Of a DNA stretch of 64,000 bases, positions 20,488-30,144 are shown piece after piece. Every line of letters starts with the position of its first letter. Within the stretch, counting starts at the first letter, position 1. This DNA is from Rhynchopus sp. YZ270_cl-10 (Eukaryota; Euglenozoa; Diplonemea; Diplonemida; Diplonemidae). The notes below the pieces were generated by a model. The model searched no databases, was not told where the DNA came from, and worked only from the letters and a program-made list of their open reading frames with translations. Location: assembly GCA_964035575.1 (NCBI GenBank), contig OZ037901.1, positions 806,001-870,000 on the forward strand, given 5' to 3'. Position numbers and translations under genes: made by a program.

Positions 20488-21277
20488 TAGGGGGGGTCAT
20501 ATCTATGTGAGAAAATGACATTTTTCAAAAATGCCCGAAAACCCCACAAAAAGGGTAAAAACCAAGAAAATCCACCCCACAGGCCCAAAAAAATGTGGTG
20601 TGCCCCGCTTTCCACCCTTTTTGTGCCTCTCAGGTACCCAAATCGCGGTTTTTAAAAAATTGCCTACCAGTGGTACCTGAGGCAGGCTATTTGTGGGCAA
20701 TTTGCAAAAACACCCTCCCACACCGGTTCCACACCGTTTTTTTGATGTTTTATGGGGCATGCGCCCCCACAGGTGCCCAGGACCACCCTGGAATCGGGTT
20801 TCTGCAACTTTCTGGGTGTTTGAAATAAAATATGGGCGTTTTTAGGCCATTTTCAGGCTATTTTGGCCTATTTTGGCCTATTTTCACTGCCTGACCGGTG
20901 TTTCAGGTTTTATGAGGTTTGAGCCCCAACAGGTGTCACGAAACACCCCAGTAACGGTTCTGTGGGTCTCCTGTGGGGTTTTGGGGGTGAAATATACCCT
21001 TTGCTCTATGTTCTGGGCCATATTGGGGTGTTTTCTGTTTCATAGTCAACCTGAAGGGCAAACCAAGGGGGCACTCAGGTACCACATGTAGGCAATTTTT
21101 AAAAAACTGTGATTTGGGCCCCTGAGAGGCACAAAAAGGGTGGAAAACGGGGCACACCACATTTTTTTGGGCCTGTGGGGTGGATTTTCTACTTTTTTTT
21201 ACCTTAGAATCGCTTTTGACAACATTTTGAAAAATGTCATTTTCTCACACTTTTAATACAGGATATGACCGCCCCTA
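20488..21277. repeat. Long palindrome P2 (arms ~200 bp, unique centre)
   Basis: Outer arms 20488-20700 and about 21065-21277 are inverted copies (shared blocks include CCACCCCACAGGCCC and AAAATGTGGTGTGCCCCG) with visible indels. They surround about 360 bp of centre that does not pair well. The arms are more diverged than in P1, P3 or P4, so P2 looks older. It ends TAGGGG and CCCCTA like its neighbours. Confidence 0.85.
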
Positions 21278-21293
21278 GGGGGGGGGGGGGGGG

Positions 21294-22503
21294 TAGGGTC
21301 TATCAAAAGGGTACTAAAAAGGGTGGCAAAAAGTCATTTTTTAAAAAAAACCCCAACCACGGCTTTCATAGTGTTTCTGACCATACCAACCCACCCACAC
21401 CCCCCCAAAAACCGTCTCAGGCCCCGAGTTTACCCTTTTTTGGCACTTCGGTGGCCCTGATTTTAAAAATTCAGGAAAAAAAAAAGGGTGTCCATGACTT
21501 CGTACCTTTTCACCCCCCCTCTGTTCCTGCATTTATTTAAAATTCAGTTTCCTCTTCTGCTTTGGGCGAGTACTGCTGGATGAAACCAGAAAATATGTCC
21601 ATTGGGACCCCAAAAATCGAATTCCGCCCGGTTTTGAGCACTTTTGACCACTTCTGAGCGACTTTTTTGCATTTTTTCAAAAGTGACCACCAACTTGTAC
21701 CTTGCCCACCCCGTAGATAGAGCAACTCACACATTCATCACGCCTCAGTGTGGGCCAGGGGCCAGAAAAGCCCCCAAAGCCACATGTTTTCACCCCAGAA
21801 CCTATCCCGAGGGGTACCCAGGCTGTTTCGGGGTGTTTAGAGGGACTTGGTGTAACTTAGAACCATGTTTCAAAAAGGGTACAGGTATTTGGTCCCTTGG
21901 GAGGGCAAGCCCTTGGTACGAGTTCATGGACACTTTTTGAAACATGGTTCTAAGTTACACCAAGTCCCTCTAAACACCCCGAAACAGCCTGGGTACCCCT
22001 CGGGATAGGTTCTGGGGTGAAAATATGTGTCTTGGGGGCTTTTCTGGCCCCTGGCTCACTGCGAGGCGTGATGAATGTGTGAGTTGCTCTATCTACGGGG
22101 GGGTGGGCAGGTACAAGTTGGTGGTCACTTTTTAAAAATGCAAAAAAGTCGCTCAGAAGTGGTCAAAAGTGCTCAAAACCGGGCGGAATTCGATTTTTGG
22201 GGTCCCAATGGACATATTTTCTGGTTTCATCCAGCAGTACTCGCCCAAAGCAGAAGAGGAAACTGAATTTTAAATAAATGCAGGAACAGAGGGGGGGTGA
22301 AAAGGTACGAAGTCATGGACACCCTTTTTTTTTTTTTGAATTTTTAAAATCAGGGCCACTAAAGTGCCAAAAAAGGGTAAACTCGGGGCCTGAGACGGTT
22401 TTTGGGGGGGTGTGGGTGGGTTGGTATGGTCAGAAACACTATGAAAGCCGTGGTTGGGGTTTCTCAAAAAATGACGTTTGCCACTAGCTTTTGATAGACC
22501 CTA
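21294..22503. repeat. Long palindrome P3 (arms ~570-585 bp)
   Basis: Left arm 21294-21877, loop about 21878-21932, right arm 21933-22503. It starts TAGGGTCTATCAAAAG and ends CTTTTGATAGACCCTA. The arms match closely, with scattered substitutions and small indels (for example in A/T runs). Its sequence is unrelated to P1/P4 apart from the terminal TAGGG/CCCTA. Non-coding. Confidence 0.93.
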
Positions 22504-22518
22504 GGGGGGGGGGGGGGG

Positions 22519-23717
22519 TAGGGGATACGACTCCAGCCATTTTGGCTGGGACCAAACGCACGGAAAATTCATTTGGCATTATCTGGCCATCTCCAAGGCA
22601 ACTGCGGGTGAAAAACACCCTCAGAGTGGGTCACAGGGGGCCTGTGGGTCGAAAAACGACCCAGAAGCCACCCCAGAATACAAAAAAATGGAAAAAAATA
22701 GTGAAAAAACGGCTTTTTTCACGTTTTGGCCACTTTGGGCAAAATAGCGATTTTTCGAGAAAAAAATCAAAAACCGGGATATTTTTTGACATCACAAAGC
22801 CTCCTTTGGCACAAATATACCCCAAAAGTGGCCTGTGAGTCCATTCCAACCTGTTTTGGACATATTTGACACTTTTGGAAGTGTTTTTTTGGTGTTTTTA
22901 GGTCAAAAAAATGCCCAAGACGTCCCCAAGACATCCCCAAGACACTTTGCACACCCCCTGTTACGGTCATATTTTTTTCGTTTTTTTGCCTGAAACCCCC
23001 AAAATACCCCTCCCGGACCCCACATAGTCCCGAATATCCATCACACACCCACTCAGAGTGAGTAGAAGCACCCCAAAAAAAATATTTTTTAAAGCCCTTC
23101 AACTTCAACATGGATGCTGCCGAAACTGAAGCACAATTTTAGGGCTTTAAAAAATATTTTTTTTGGGGTGCTTCTACTCACTCTGAGTGGGTGTGTGATG
23201 GATATTCGGGACTATGTGGGGTCCGGGAGGGGTATTTTGGGGGTTTCAGGCAAAAAAACGAAAAAAATATGACCGTAACAGGGGGTGTGCAAAGTGTCTT
23301 GGGGATGTCTTGGGGACGTCTTGGGCATTTTTTTGACCTAAAAACACCAAAAAAACACTTCCAAAAGTGTCAATTATGTCCAAAACAGGTTGGAATGGAC
23401 TCACAGGCCACTTTTGGGGTATATTTGTGCCAAAGGAGGCTTTGTGATGTCAAAAAATATCCCGGTTTTTGATTTTCTCGAAAAATCGCTATTTTGCCCA
23501 AAGTGGCCAAAACGTGAAAAAAGCCGTTTTTTCACTATTTTTTTCCATTTTTTTGTATTCTGGGGTGGCTTCTGGGTCGTTTTTCGACCCACAGGCCCCC
23601 TGTGACCCACTCTGAGGGTGTTTTTCACCCGCAGTTGCCTTGGAGATGGCCAGATAATGCCAAATGAATTTTCCGTGCGTTTGGTCCCAGCCAAAATGGC
23701 TGGAGTCGTATCCCCTA
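22519..23717. repeat. Long palindrome P4 (arms ~576 bp), inverted twin of P1
   Basis: Left arm 22519-23097, loop 23098-23141, right arm 23142-23717. Both arms keep the outer GGCTGGGACCAAAC block that P1 has lost from one arm. The loop is the reverse complement of the P1 loop, and the 3-base length difference inside the arms is mirrored, so P4 is P1 in opposite orientation. Arm-to-arm and P1-to-P4 identity look about 98-99% by eye. Confidence 0.95.
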
Positions 23718-23834
23718 GGGGGGGGGGGGGGGTTTAGCAGTTGTTCGTATAGGTAACGCAACGCAATGCTACACAGATTATCAAGAAAAAAGACAAAAAA
23801 AACAAAAGGAACATTATTTGCAGGCATATTGCTA

Positions 23835-24010
23835 AGTGCCGTTTCGCCGTTTTGCCTTTTTGGCCAAAATCACAAAATTTTTTTTTTTGAAAACGCCGTT
23901 TCGCCGTTTTGCCTTTTAAAAAAACGCCGTTTTCAAAATTGGCGAAGCGCCGTTCCCCCCGAGAAAACGGCGTTTTCAACGCGACAAAACGCCGTTTCCT
24001 GCCGTCATTT
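23835..24010. repeat. GCCGTTTCGCCGTTTTG repeat block
   Basis: At least four copies of CGCCGTTTTG/AACGCCGTTT and inverted AACGGCGTTTTC units in about 175 bp, with a further copy at 24549-24563. GC-skewed against the surrounding AT-rich DNA. Possibly the subterminal region of an unrecognised element. Confidence 0.6.
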
Positions 24011-24927
24011 TTTGAGAAAAAGGATCTGGCAAAATCATAAAAGTAGCGTACCGTGCGCCTGCGGCGCAAGCTTACATCACACCCTTCCCATGCTGTAAAA
24101 TAGTGCAATTTTAAGCGCGATTTTTGAAATGTTGCGTACCGTGGCTTCGCCAGGAACCTTTGGTTACCTGACTAACCTTTGGTTAGTCCATAGCCACCAT
24201 TTCTTTTATAAATTTACTAAGGTTACTGATAAGAAGGCGGACACCCACTACGGATTGCGGATCACCAGTGGCTGAAAGCTACCAAGGCACAGAGGAGGGA
24301 AGCTTTCCCGCAGAGAAGGGTTGGGGTGGTGTAGGTTGGCCGTGCATCACAAAATGCCGAGAATATTTTTCGCTGAGTTTTCCGCACAGAAAAAAATGAC
24401 TGCCTCACACAAAACCACCTTTTTGGTGGAGGCTAGGGGGGCTATATAATACCCTCTGTGGTTGGCAGGGAGGCGCGCGCGAAGCGCGCGACGACCGCTT
24501 TCAACGGGGGGAAATTTTTTTTTTTTTTTGGCCTGGAAAAAAAAAAGGTGTCGCCGTTTTGCTTTTTTCCACTTTCGGCAAAGTTAGCAGTATGCCTGAT
24601 TATTTGTAGACAACGTTTGTTAGAACGTCAAAAAAAAAACAAAAGAGCACAGTTGTTTTCCATAAACGATGCAATTTTCCTTCGCAAGGATACATTAGGT
24701 TGATCAGCGGGGAAAGAAGACCCTGTTGAGTTTGACTCTAGTCTGACTTTGTGCAGTGACATGAGAGGTGTAGTTATAGGTGGGAGGCTTTCAACAATGA
24801 AATACCACTACTCTTATCGTCGCTTTACTTATCCAATGATGGGGAGACGGCCACCTACATTCAACAAAATGAAAATACGGTCGAACGGACACATGGTGAG
24901 ATTTTATTGTTTTTTTTATTTTTTTGG

Positions 24928-24980
24928 CAGTGCCTGCAATCCCAGAGGCGTTTGCTACCATCCATCAACTCCACTTTTTT
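24928..24980 (+). repeat. Dispersed motif B copy
   Basis: AGTGCCTGCAATCCCAGAGG, CGTTTGCTACCATCCATCAA, CTCCAC and a long T-run. Confidence 0.75.
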
Positions 24981-25452
24981 TTTGTCCGTTTTTTGTCCGA
25001 TTATCACGCTTGATTTTAGCGGTCGTTTTCTCTGTCTTTGGTCGAACAAAACAAAACCCTGTCTTTTTTCCTAATGATTTTATTGGGTTCTAAAACGGAA
25101 AATGGTATTGTCTCTTTTGTCAAATTTTTGGCGATAGACATGAAAAAGAAAAAAAGGAAAAACGTTGTCTCGTGCGTGTCTGTAGTTTCTACGATTTCTA
25201 CTGAAAGATGTGTGTGCGTGAGAGCGCCCACAAGTCATCTTTTCAAGTTTTTCTTCTGTTTTTTTGTTCAAACAATTTCTCTCCTGTTTTTTTTTACCGT
25301 ATTCTTTAGGTATCTATTGCGTGCACTGTTCGTCGGTGTTTTGAAAGATATGTGCATGAGAGGATGCATAGCTCTTCAAATCTTCTTTGAAACGTGTTGT
25401 TTCGGGACCCAACCAAACATAATCGCCAGATTTTTTTTTATATTCCTTTTTC

Positions 25453-25494
25453 AAGATGACTAAAGCACGAGAGGATTGGGTTCATCTTTACAAA
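25453..25494 (+). repeat. Hairpin motif A copy (diverged)
   Basis: GATGACTAAAGCACGAGAGG, ATTGGGTTCATC, TTTACAAA, then a T-rich tract. Confidence 0.7.
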
Positions 25495-25884
25495 TTTTTC
25501 TGTTTCTTTTTTTTGTCTGTTTTTTTTTTTTTGTGATGCAGTTTTCCTTCCTTTGGGGGGGGTTTTTTTTATGATTTCTGGTGGGTTTGTTTCACCATAG
25601 GTGATACACCACCAGTGTGGATAAATTCAGAATAATTTTGCTGTTTTTTTTCCTGAGAACCAAGGGGCTACCATGCCTTCGGCTAACGCTGTGTTACATA
25701 ACCTAATTTGAATAGGCGAATGTCAATACATTACAATAAACCTTATCCCAGCCTGCCCCCGTGGTACAACAGAAGTATCACTTTACAAAACGTTTCCCCT
25801 TTTCCTTTTCCTTTTCCTTTTCCCCCATAAAATATGTCCGATGTGTTAAGCATAGTTCCCTCTCTCCCTCTCTCTCTTTCTTTA

Positions 25885-25925
25885 AGGAGTGACTAAGCAC
25901 GAGGCTTAGGTTCATGTTGTAAACT
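25885..25925 (+). repeat. Hairpin motif A copy
   Basis: AGGAGTGACTAAGCACGAGG, CTTAGGTTCATG, TTGTAAAC. The loop is shortened to ACGAG. It is preceded by a CT-rich repeat. Confidence 0.8.
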
Positions 25926-26014
25926 TTTTCATATTTTTTTTTTTTGTCTTTAGCATGTTGGTATTAAAAAAGAAACTATAAAATGCTTCCACTCAAGGGA
26001 TAGCCGTATCTCTT

Positions 26015-26055
26015 CAAGGTGACTATACAAGAGGCGTTTAGGTTGATCACAAAAT
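26015..26055 (+). repeat. Hairpin motif A copy (diverged)
   Basis: AAGGTGACTATACAAGAGGC, GTTTAGGTTGATC, ACAAAATG. About 100 bases after the previous copy. Confidence 0.6.
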
Positions 26056-26149
26056 GTTTCTTTTTCTTTTTATTTGAGAAAAGAGAGAGAGCGAGAGGGA
26101 GAGAGGGAACTGTTCACATATCGGTTAAAAAAAGAGAGGGAAATGCAAA

Positions 26150-26515
26150 AATAGCTATTTTTTACCGACCAGAAAAGTTGTTTTCTTGATGAGTGTTTTC
26201 TGAGTGCACACTCTGAAATCACGAATCAAGAGAAAACGACTTTTTGGGAGGTGAAAACAGGGCTTTGTTGAAATTCTCTGGCTTTGAGGAACTTTCACAC
26301 ACAATTTTAACGGGTTTTACCTGTGTGTGTGTACCTGTGTACCTGGGTACCTGTGCCGAAAATAAACCAGTACCCAGGTGCCTGGGTGCCCAGACACACC
26401 ACTGTACCACCCAGAATCCAGTTTCCCACCCAGAAAAGTGAAAATGGCTACTCGACCAGAAAAGTAGCTGGAAAAAGTTCAGAAAAGCCAGAAAATTTCA
26501 ACAAAAAGCTTTCCC
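26150..26515. mobile_element. Degenerate foldback element
   Basis: The block around 26266-26297 (TTGTTGAAATTCTCTGGC, then TTTGAGGAACTTTC) is the reverse complement, with mismatches, of GAAAAAGTTCAGAAAAGCC, AGAAAATTTCAAC at 26470-26502. Inner parts also pair (GTACCTGTGTACCTGGG with CCCAGGTGCC), and the outer left arm has its own hairpin (TTGTTTTCTTGAT / ATCAAGAGAAAAC). Non-coding. No target duplication was found. Confidence 0.65.
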
Positions 26516-27410
26516 CTCTCTGTTCATCTTGCTATCATTACTGTACTTTTGGAGGGCCTGTCTTTGCTTGTTTTCTCGTTTTTTTTTTTCTCTATTTTCT
26601 GCCTTTTTTTTTTTTTTTTTTTGGTATTTTCTTCTTTTTTGAGACAATGTAATTATGTTCGTCCAAAAAGATGATCTTTCCGGGGGAAAATATGGCAGAC
26701 AAAAGACAAACGCGAAAACACACCCAAAAACGCAAAACCACGCCTATTGTGCTTATTGTTCTTCTTCTTCTTTTTTTTTTGTTAAAAATGATGCTATACC
26801 TATTGTATGTGCCCCCGTCAGGCACATTCATCTTTCAAAGCTTCGTTTTGTTTATTTTTTTGTATTTCCTTTTCTTCCATATGCCTTCTTGTATTGTGCC
26901 TGGTGCAACCGTATATTCCAATATTTCCCCTTCACATATCCCCTCAGTATAGTTCAATAGCAGTACGTTTTTTTTCGTTTTTCGTTGTGTCGTACGTTTA
27001 TGATTTTATGCTCCCCCCCTATAAAAGGTAGGGGGAAGGTGACGGCTGTGTGCACGACGGTGAAAGTAAATGACCTGATTTGTGCCTGATTTTACTTTGT
27101 GATTTTATCGTTGTAAGCCAACCGGTGAAATTACTACTTTAAAACCACGAGGCACAACGCAGGCCATTTGCTATCACTATCGTGCGCAGGCCGCTTGCGT
27201 AGTGGCTTGCCGTTGTCTGGTTTTGAAAGCATACAGTGTCGAAGCGCAGTTACGTCTCCTAGTGGGGGGAACCTGTTTCCCCCACCCTGTATTTGGCCTG
27301 GGATTTCCCCAGGTAATGCCTTCGTTCTGTTGAAAAAAAAAGGGAGGGTTGTAAATCTGATCTCCGCTCGTTTGTGCGTCAGCACAAAAAAAATTTTTTT
27401 TGAAGCCCAA

Positions 27411-27447
27411 GATGACTAAGTACGGCTTAGGTTCAATCTTACAAACT
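27411..27447 (+). repeat. Hairpin motif A copy (short loop)
   Basis: GATGACTAAG TACG GCTTAGGTTCAATC, TTACAAAC. The loop is cut to about four bases while the stem and GGTTCAATC box remain. Confidence 0.7.
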
Positions 27448-27900
27448 TTTCTTTGAATATGTGGTGCTTTCGGAAGTCGGCCAACGACCTGTCAATATCG
27501 ACCCCTCCCGGAGCACCAATATGGAGTAAATTTTTGGGGTTTTCCCCGCCAGAAGACTGAAAGTCGGTCAACAGATTCTCACATTTTTATATTTCTCTCC
27601 ATCTCTATCTTTTGTTTTGTTTTGTCAATATGTGTGTTGTGTGTGCATGAGAAGAGGCGTATGTATTCCTCTGAGTGTTTCTCTTTCTTTCCCTTTGACA
27701 CCTCAGGTTCTATCAGTTTATGTTGTCTCGTTTACCCATTTTTTTGCGTGAAGTTGTGTCATGTATGGAGAGTTGCCCAAATGAGTAGACATGGGAAAAG
27801 CACCTGGTTTTCTATAGGCGCGTTCCTGTCCCTCCAGAAAGCAATGAAAGAGAGACAAACTTGAAAGAAAAAAAACAAAGCTTGCAGCGATCCCCCCATA

Positions 27901-27940
27901 AAGGTGACTAAAGCACGGAAGGCTTAGGTTCATCTCATCC
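27901..27940 (+). repeat. Hairpin motif A copy
   Basis: AAGGTGACTAAAGCACGGAA, GGCTTAGGTTCATCTCATCC. The stem has one extra A. Confidence 0.75.
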
Positions 27941-28384
27941 AGTAAAACAAGAAACTTGGCGCACCAAAAAAGAAATGACAGATTTTTTGGGGGGTTTTCT
28001 TGCAATTGACCGACTTTTTTTGCCGACTGTAAACCTTTTCTTTTAAACGATGGTGTGGGTGGACAAAGCCAAAAAAAAAAAACGCACCCCCAATAAAGTC
28101 CTGAAAGTCAAAGTGACCTTTCTTTTTTGGACTCAACCACACCAAACGACCCTTTTACAGAAAGTGGCATATGAGCAACAAATCTGTATGCAGCAATACA
28201 CTTACAAGGTAATCAATCAACGATGAAAAAACTACTTCTCAGAGTTGAGGGCGATTCTGGCGTCTATAATATTATCTTGTAGGTGCAATGGCCTTCGGTA
28301 GCGCTGTTCTGCAGAACCTACCTTGGGTAGGCGATTGTCGAGAAAAAAATACCCCCCTTTTTTTGATATTCCAAACAAAAAAAT

Positions 28385-28435
28385 AGTGGAGTTCATCCTC
28401 GGGTGTCTACACTAATACAACCAAGTTTTTCAAAA
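28385..28435 (+). repeat. Dispersed motif D copy
   Basis: GTGGAGTTCATCCTCGGGTG, TCTACACTAATACAACCAAG, TTTTTCAAAAAAAT. It follows a CCTACC-TTGG-GTAGG hairpin (about 28315-28335). Confidence 0.8.
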
Positions 28436-28557
28436 AAATAATTATCGGCTGTTGTAATAGGTCAGATAAAGAGCTGCTCGAAGTTACCCACCAAAAAAAA
28501 AGTCTTTGTAAAAAAGCACGGGCATTTTGTTTTATTCCTTGTGTGAAGACCTTTTTT

Positions 28558-28597
28558 GGTGACTAAGCGCGAGAGGCTTAGGTTCATTTTACAAATA
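28558..28597 (+). repeat. Hairpin motif A copy
   Basis: GGTGACTAAGCGCGAGAGGC, TTAGGTTCATTTTACAAA. One loop substitution. Confidence 0.8.
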
Positions 28598-29250
28598 TTC
28601 TTTTATCAAATCTTTTCTTCTTCCCTCTCTCTTTTACAATGTCATGTCATGTGTACGAGGACCACACCGGATTTTACCGGGTGTGGTCACACACCCGGCA
28701 TATTAAATTCCCCTGCTCTTAAACGTAGCTTTTCCCTCTTTTTTCATCCACTTTTTATCTATCTTTGGTCCCTATACCTGCTTTTCAATTCATTGAAATG
28801 TATTTGGTTATAATACTATCTTGGTACATTGCTCGGGCTTTGTATTTTCAAGACATTTTTTTTTGTTTTTTTTTTTGTGTCAATACCCAATCAATCGTAT
28901 CGATACACAGCTTACTGTACAGAAGGGGCTAACACCCAACATACCCCTTGGTGGGTGAATTTTATTTGTGTAGGAAACCCCGATTTCTGTATAAAGCTGT
29001 GATACGTAGGCATGCGGGAAAGTTTTCTTTACCCCCCCGTATTTATTCGTCTTTTCGGCCTCAAAGAGGTTTTTCTCTTCACGGCCAGGTAGTCAGTGGG
29101 AGCGTATTGCAGTAATAAAACTATTTTCGCAGAATGTTCATTACTTTACGCACAAAAACAAAACGAAAAAAAGATGTTAACGTTCGTCTTTGATAACATT
29201 TTCTTTTTTACTACATTCCGAATATTTGAGTTCACCTTGTACTCTATTTG

Positions 29251-29283
29251 AAGGTGACTGAGCACAGGCTTAGCCTCGTCAAA
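29251..29283 (+). repeat. Hairpin motif A copy (diverged)
   Basis: AAGGTGACTGAGCACAGGCT then TAGCCTCGTCAAATC. The loop is shortened. Confidence 0.6.
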
Positions 29284-29370
29284 TCAACAATTTATTTTGG
29301 GGGTTTCTTTTGGGTGCATGAGCACAACCGCAACTGCGTTTTAGCACATTTCAACGACTCTTTTTTTTTA

Positions 29371-29412
29371 AAAAGTGACTAAGCACAACAGGCTTAGGTT
29401 CATATTATAAAA
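29371..29412 (+). repeat. Hairpin motif A copy, followed by motif B
   Basis: AAAAGTGACTAAGCACAACA, GGCTTAGGTTCATATTATAA. A motif B unit (GCCTGCGTCCCAGAGGCGTT, TTGCACTATCAAAA) follows at 29416-29450, so the two families sit directly in tandem. Confidence 0.8.
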
Positions 29413-30144
29413 CAATGCCTGCGTCCCAGAGGCGTTTTGCACTATCAAAAATACTGTTTTATGGCAGTTCTTCTCCCCCTTTATTACTTTGTGAAGATGG
29501 ATGCGCGTATTCCACTTTAAAAAAGCCCCTTTTTTCTTTTTCATCTTTCCCAGTTTTTTTTTTTCTCTTTTTACTCGCTTTTTCACCACCGCCTTCTGCA
29601 GGAAATGCGGAGCACATTACTTTTTTTTTCTTCAATATTCATATTTTTAAGAAAATATGACCCACCCCCCTCAAGGGAAGTTCACAAAGAAAAAAGCTAT
29701 GGCGAAAATCAAAACTTTCCCCTTTTTTTCAATTCCGTTCAGTCAAAAAAGAATCCTCAATTCCTCCATCCCTTTTTTTTATACCCTTCTCCACATTTAA
29801 TGGGACCCTCTTCTATCTATGAACGGGGAGATATTTTTTCCAGTAGTGCTCAGTAAGCTCACAGGTTCTCACAAAACTCTCGCAAGCTCTCACAGTCTGT
29901 TGCGTGTCTCATGGAGACGATCATAGATGGTCCAATTTAAGGATCCCGGGACTTTCGTAATTATTCCCGCGAGCGCTTGGAAGAAAAATTGTGGTTGGTA
30001 TTGTGGATAGTTTGATCAACAGATTTACTCAAAACATCATCCTAAAGCATCTAACGGAAGGTGCTTTTTTCCCCCTAATAATTGCTCCCCCTCTCTCTCC
30101 CCAATTATCAACGAATTTAAAGAGGAAAAAAAGGGGGATTCACA

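Larger units (their letters stand above)
23738..30144. other. 6.4 kb gene-free region
   Basis: No gene is supported. It contains a block of GCCGTTTCGCCGTTTTGCC repeats and inverted AACGGCGTTTTC units (23835-24010), a GACTAACC/GGTTAGTC hairpin (24169-24187), a GCGCGCGAAGCGCGCG palindrome (24472-24487) next to a TATATAATA stretch, a foldback element (26150-26515), eight motif A copies, single motif B and D copies, two CTTCGG-TAGGCGA hairpins (about 25668 and 28290) and a TTTTCC repeat (25797-25823). Confidence 0.6.
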
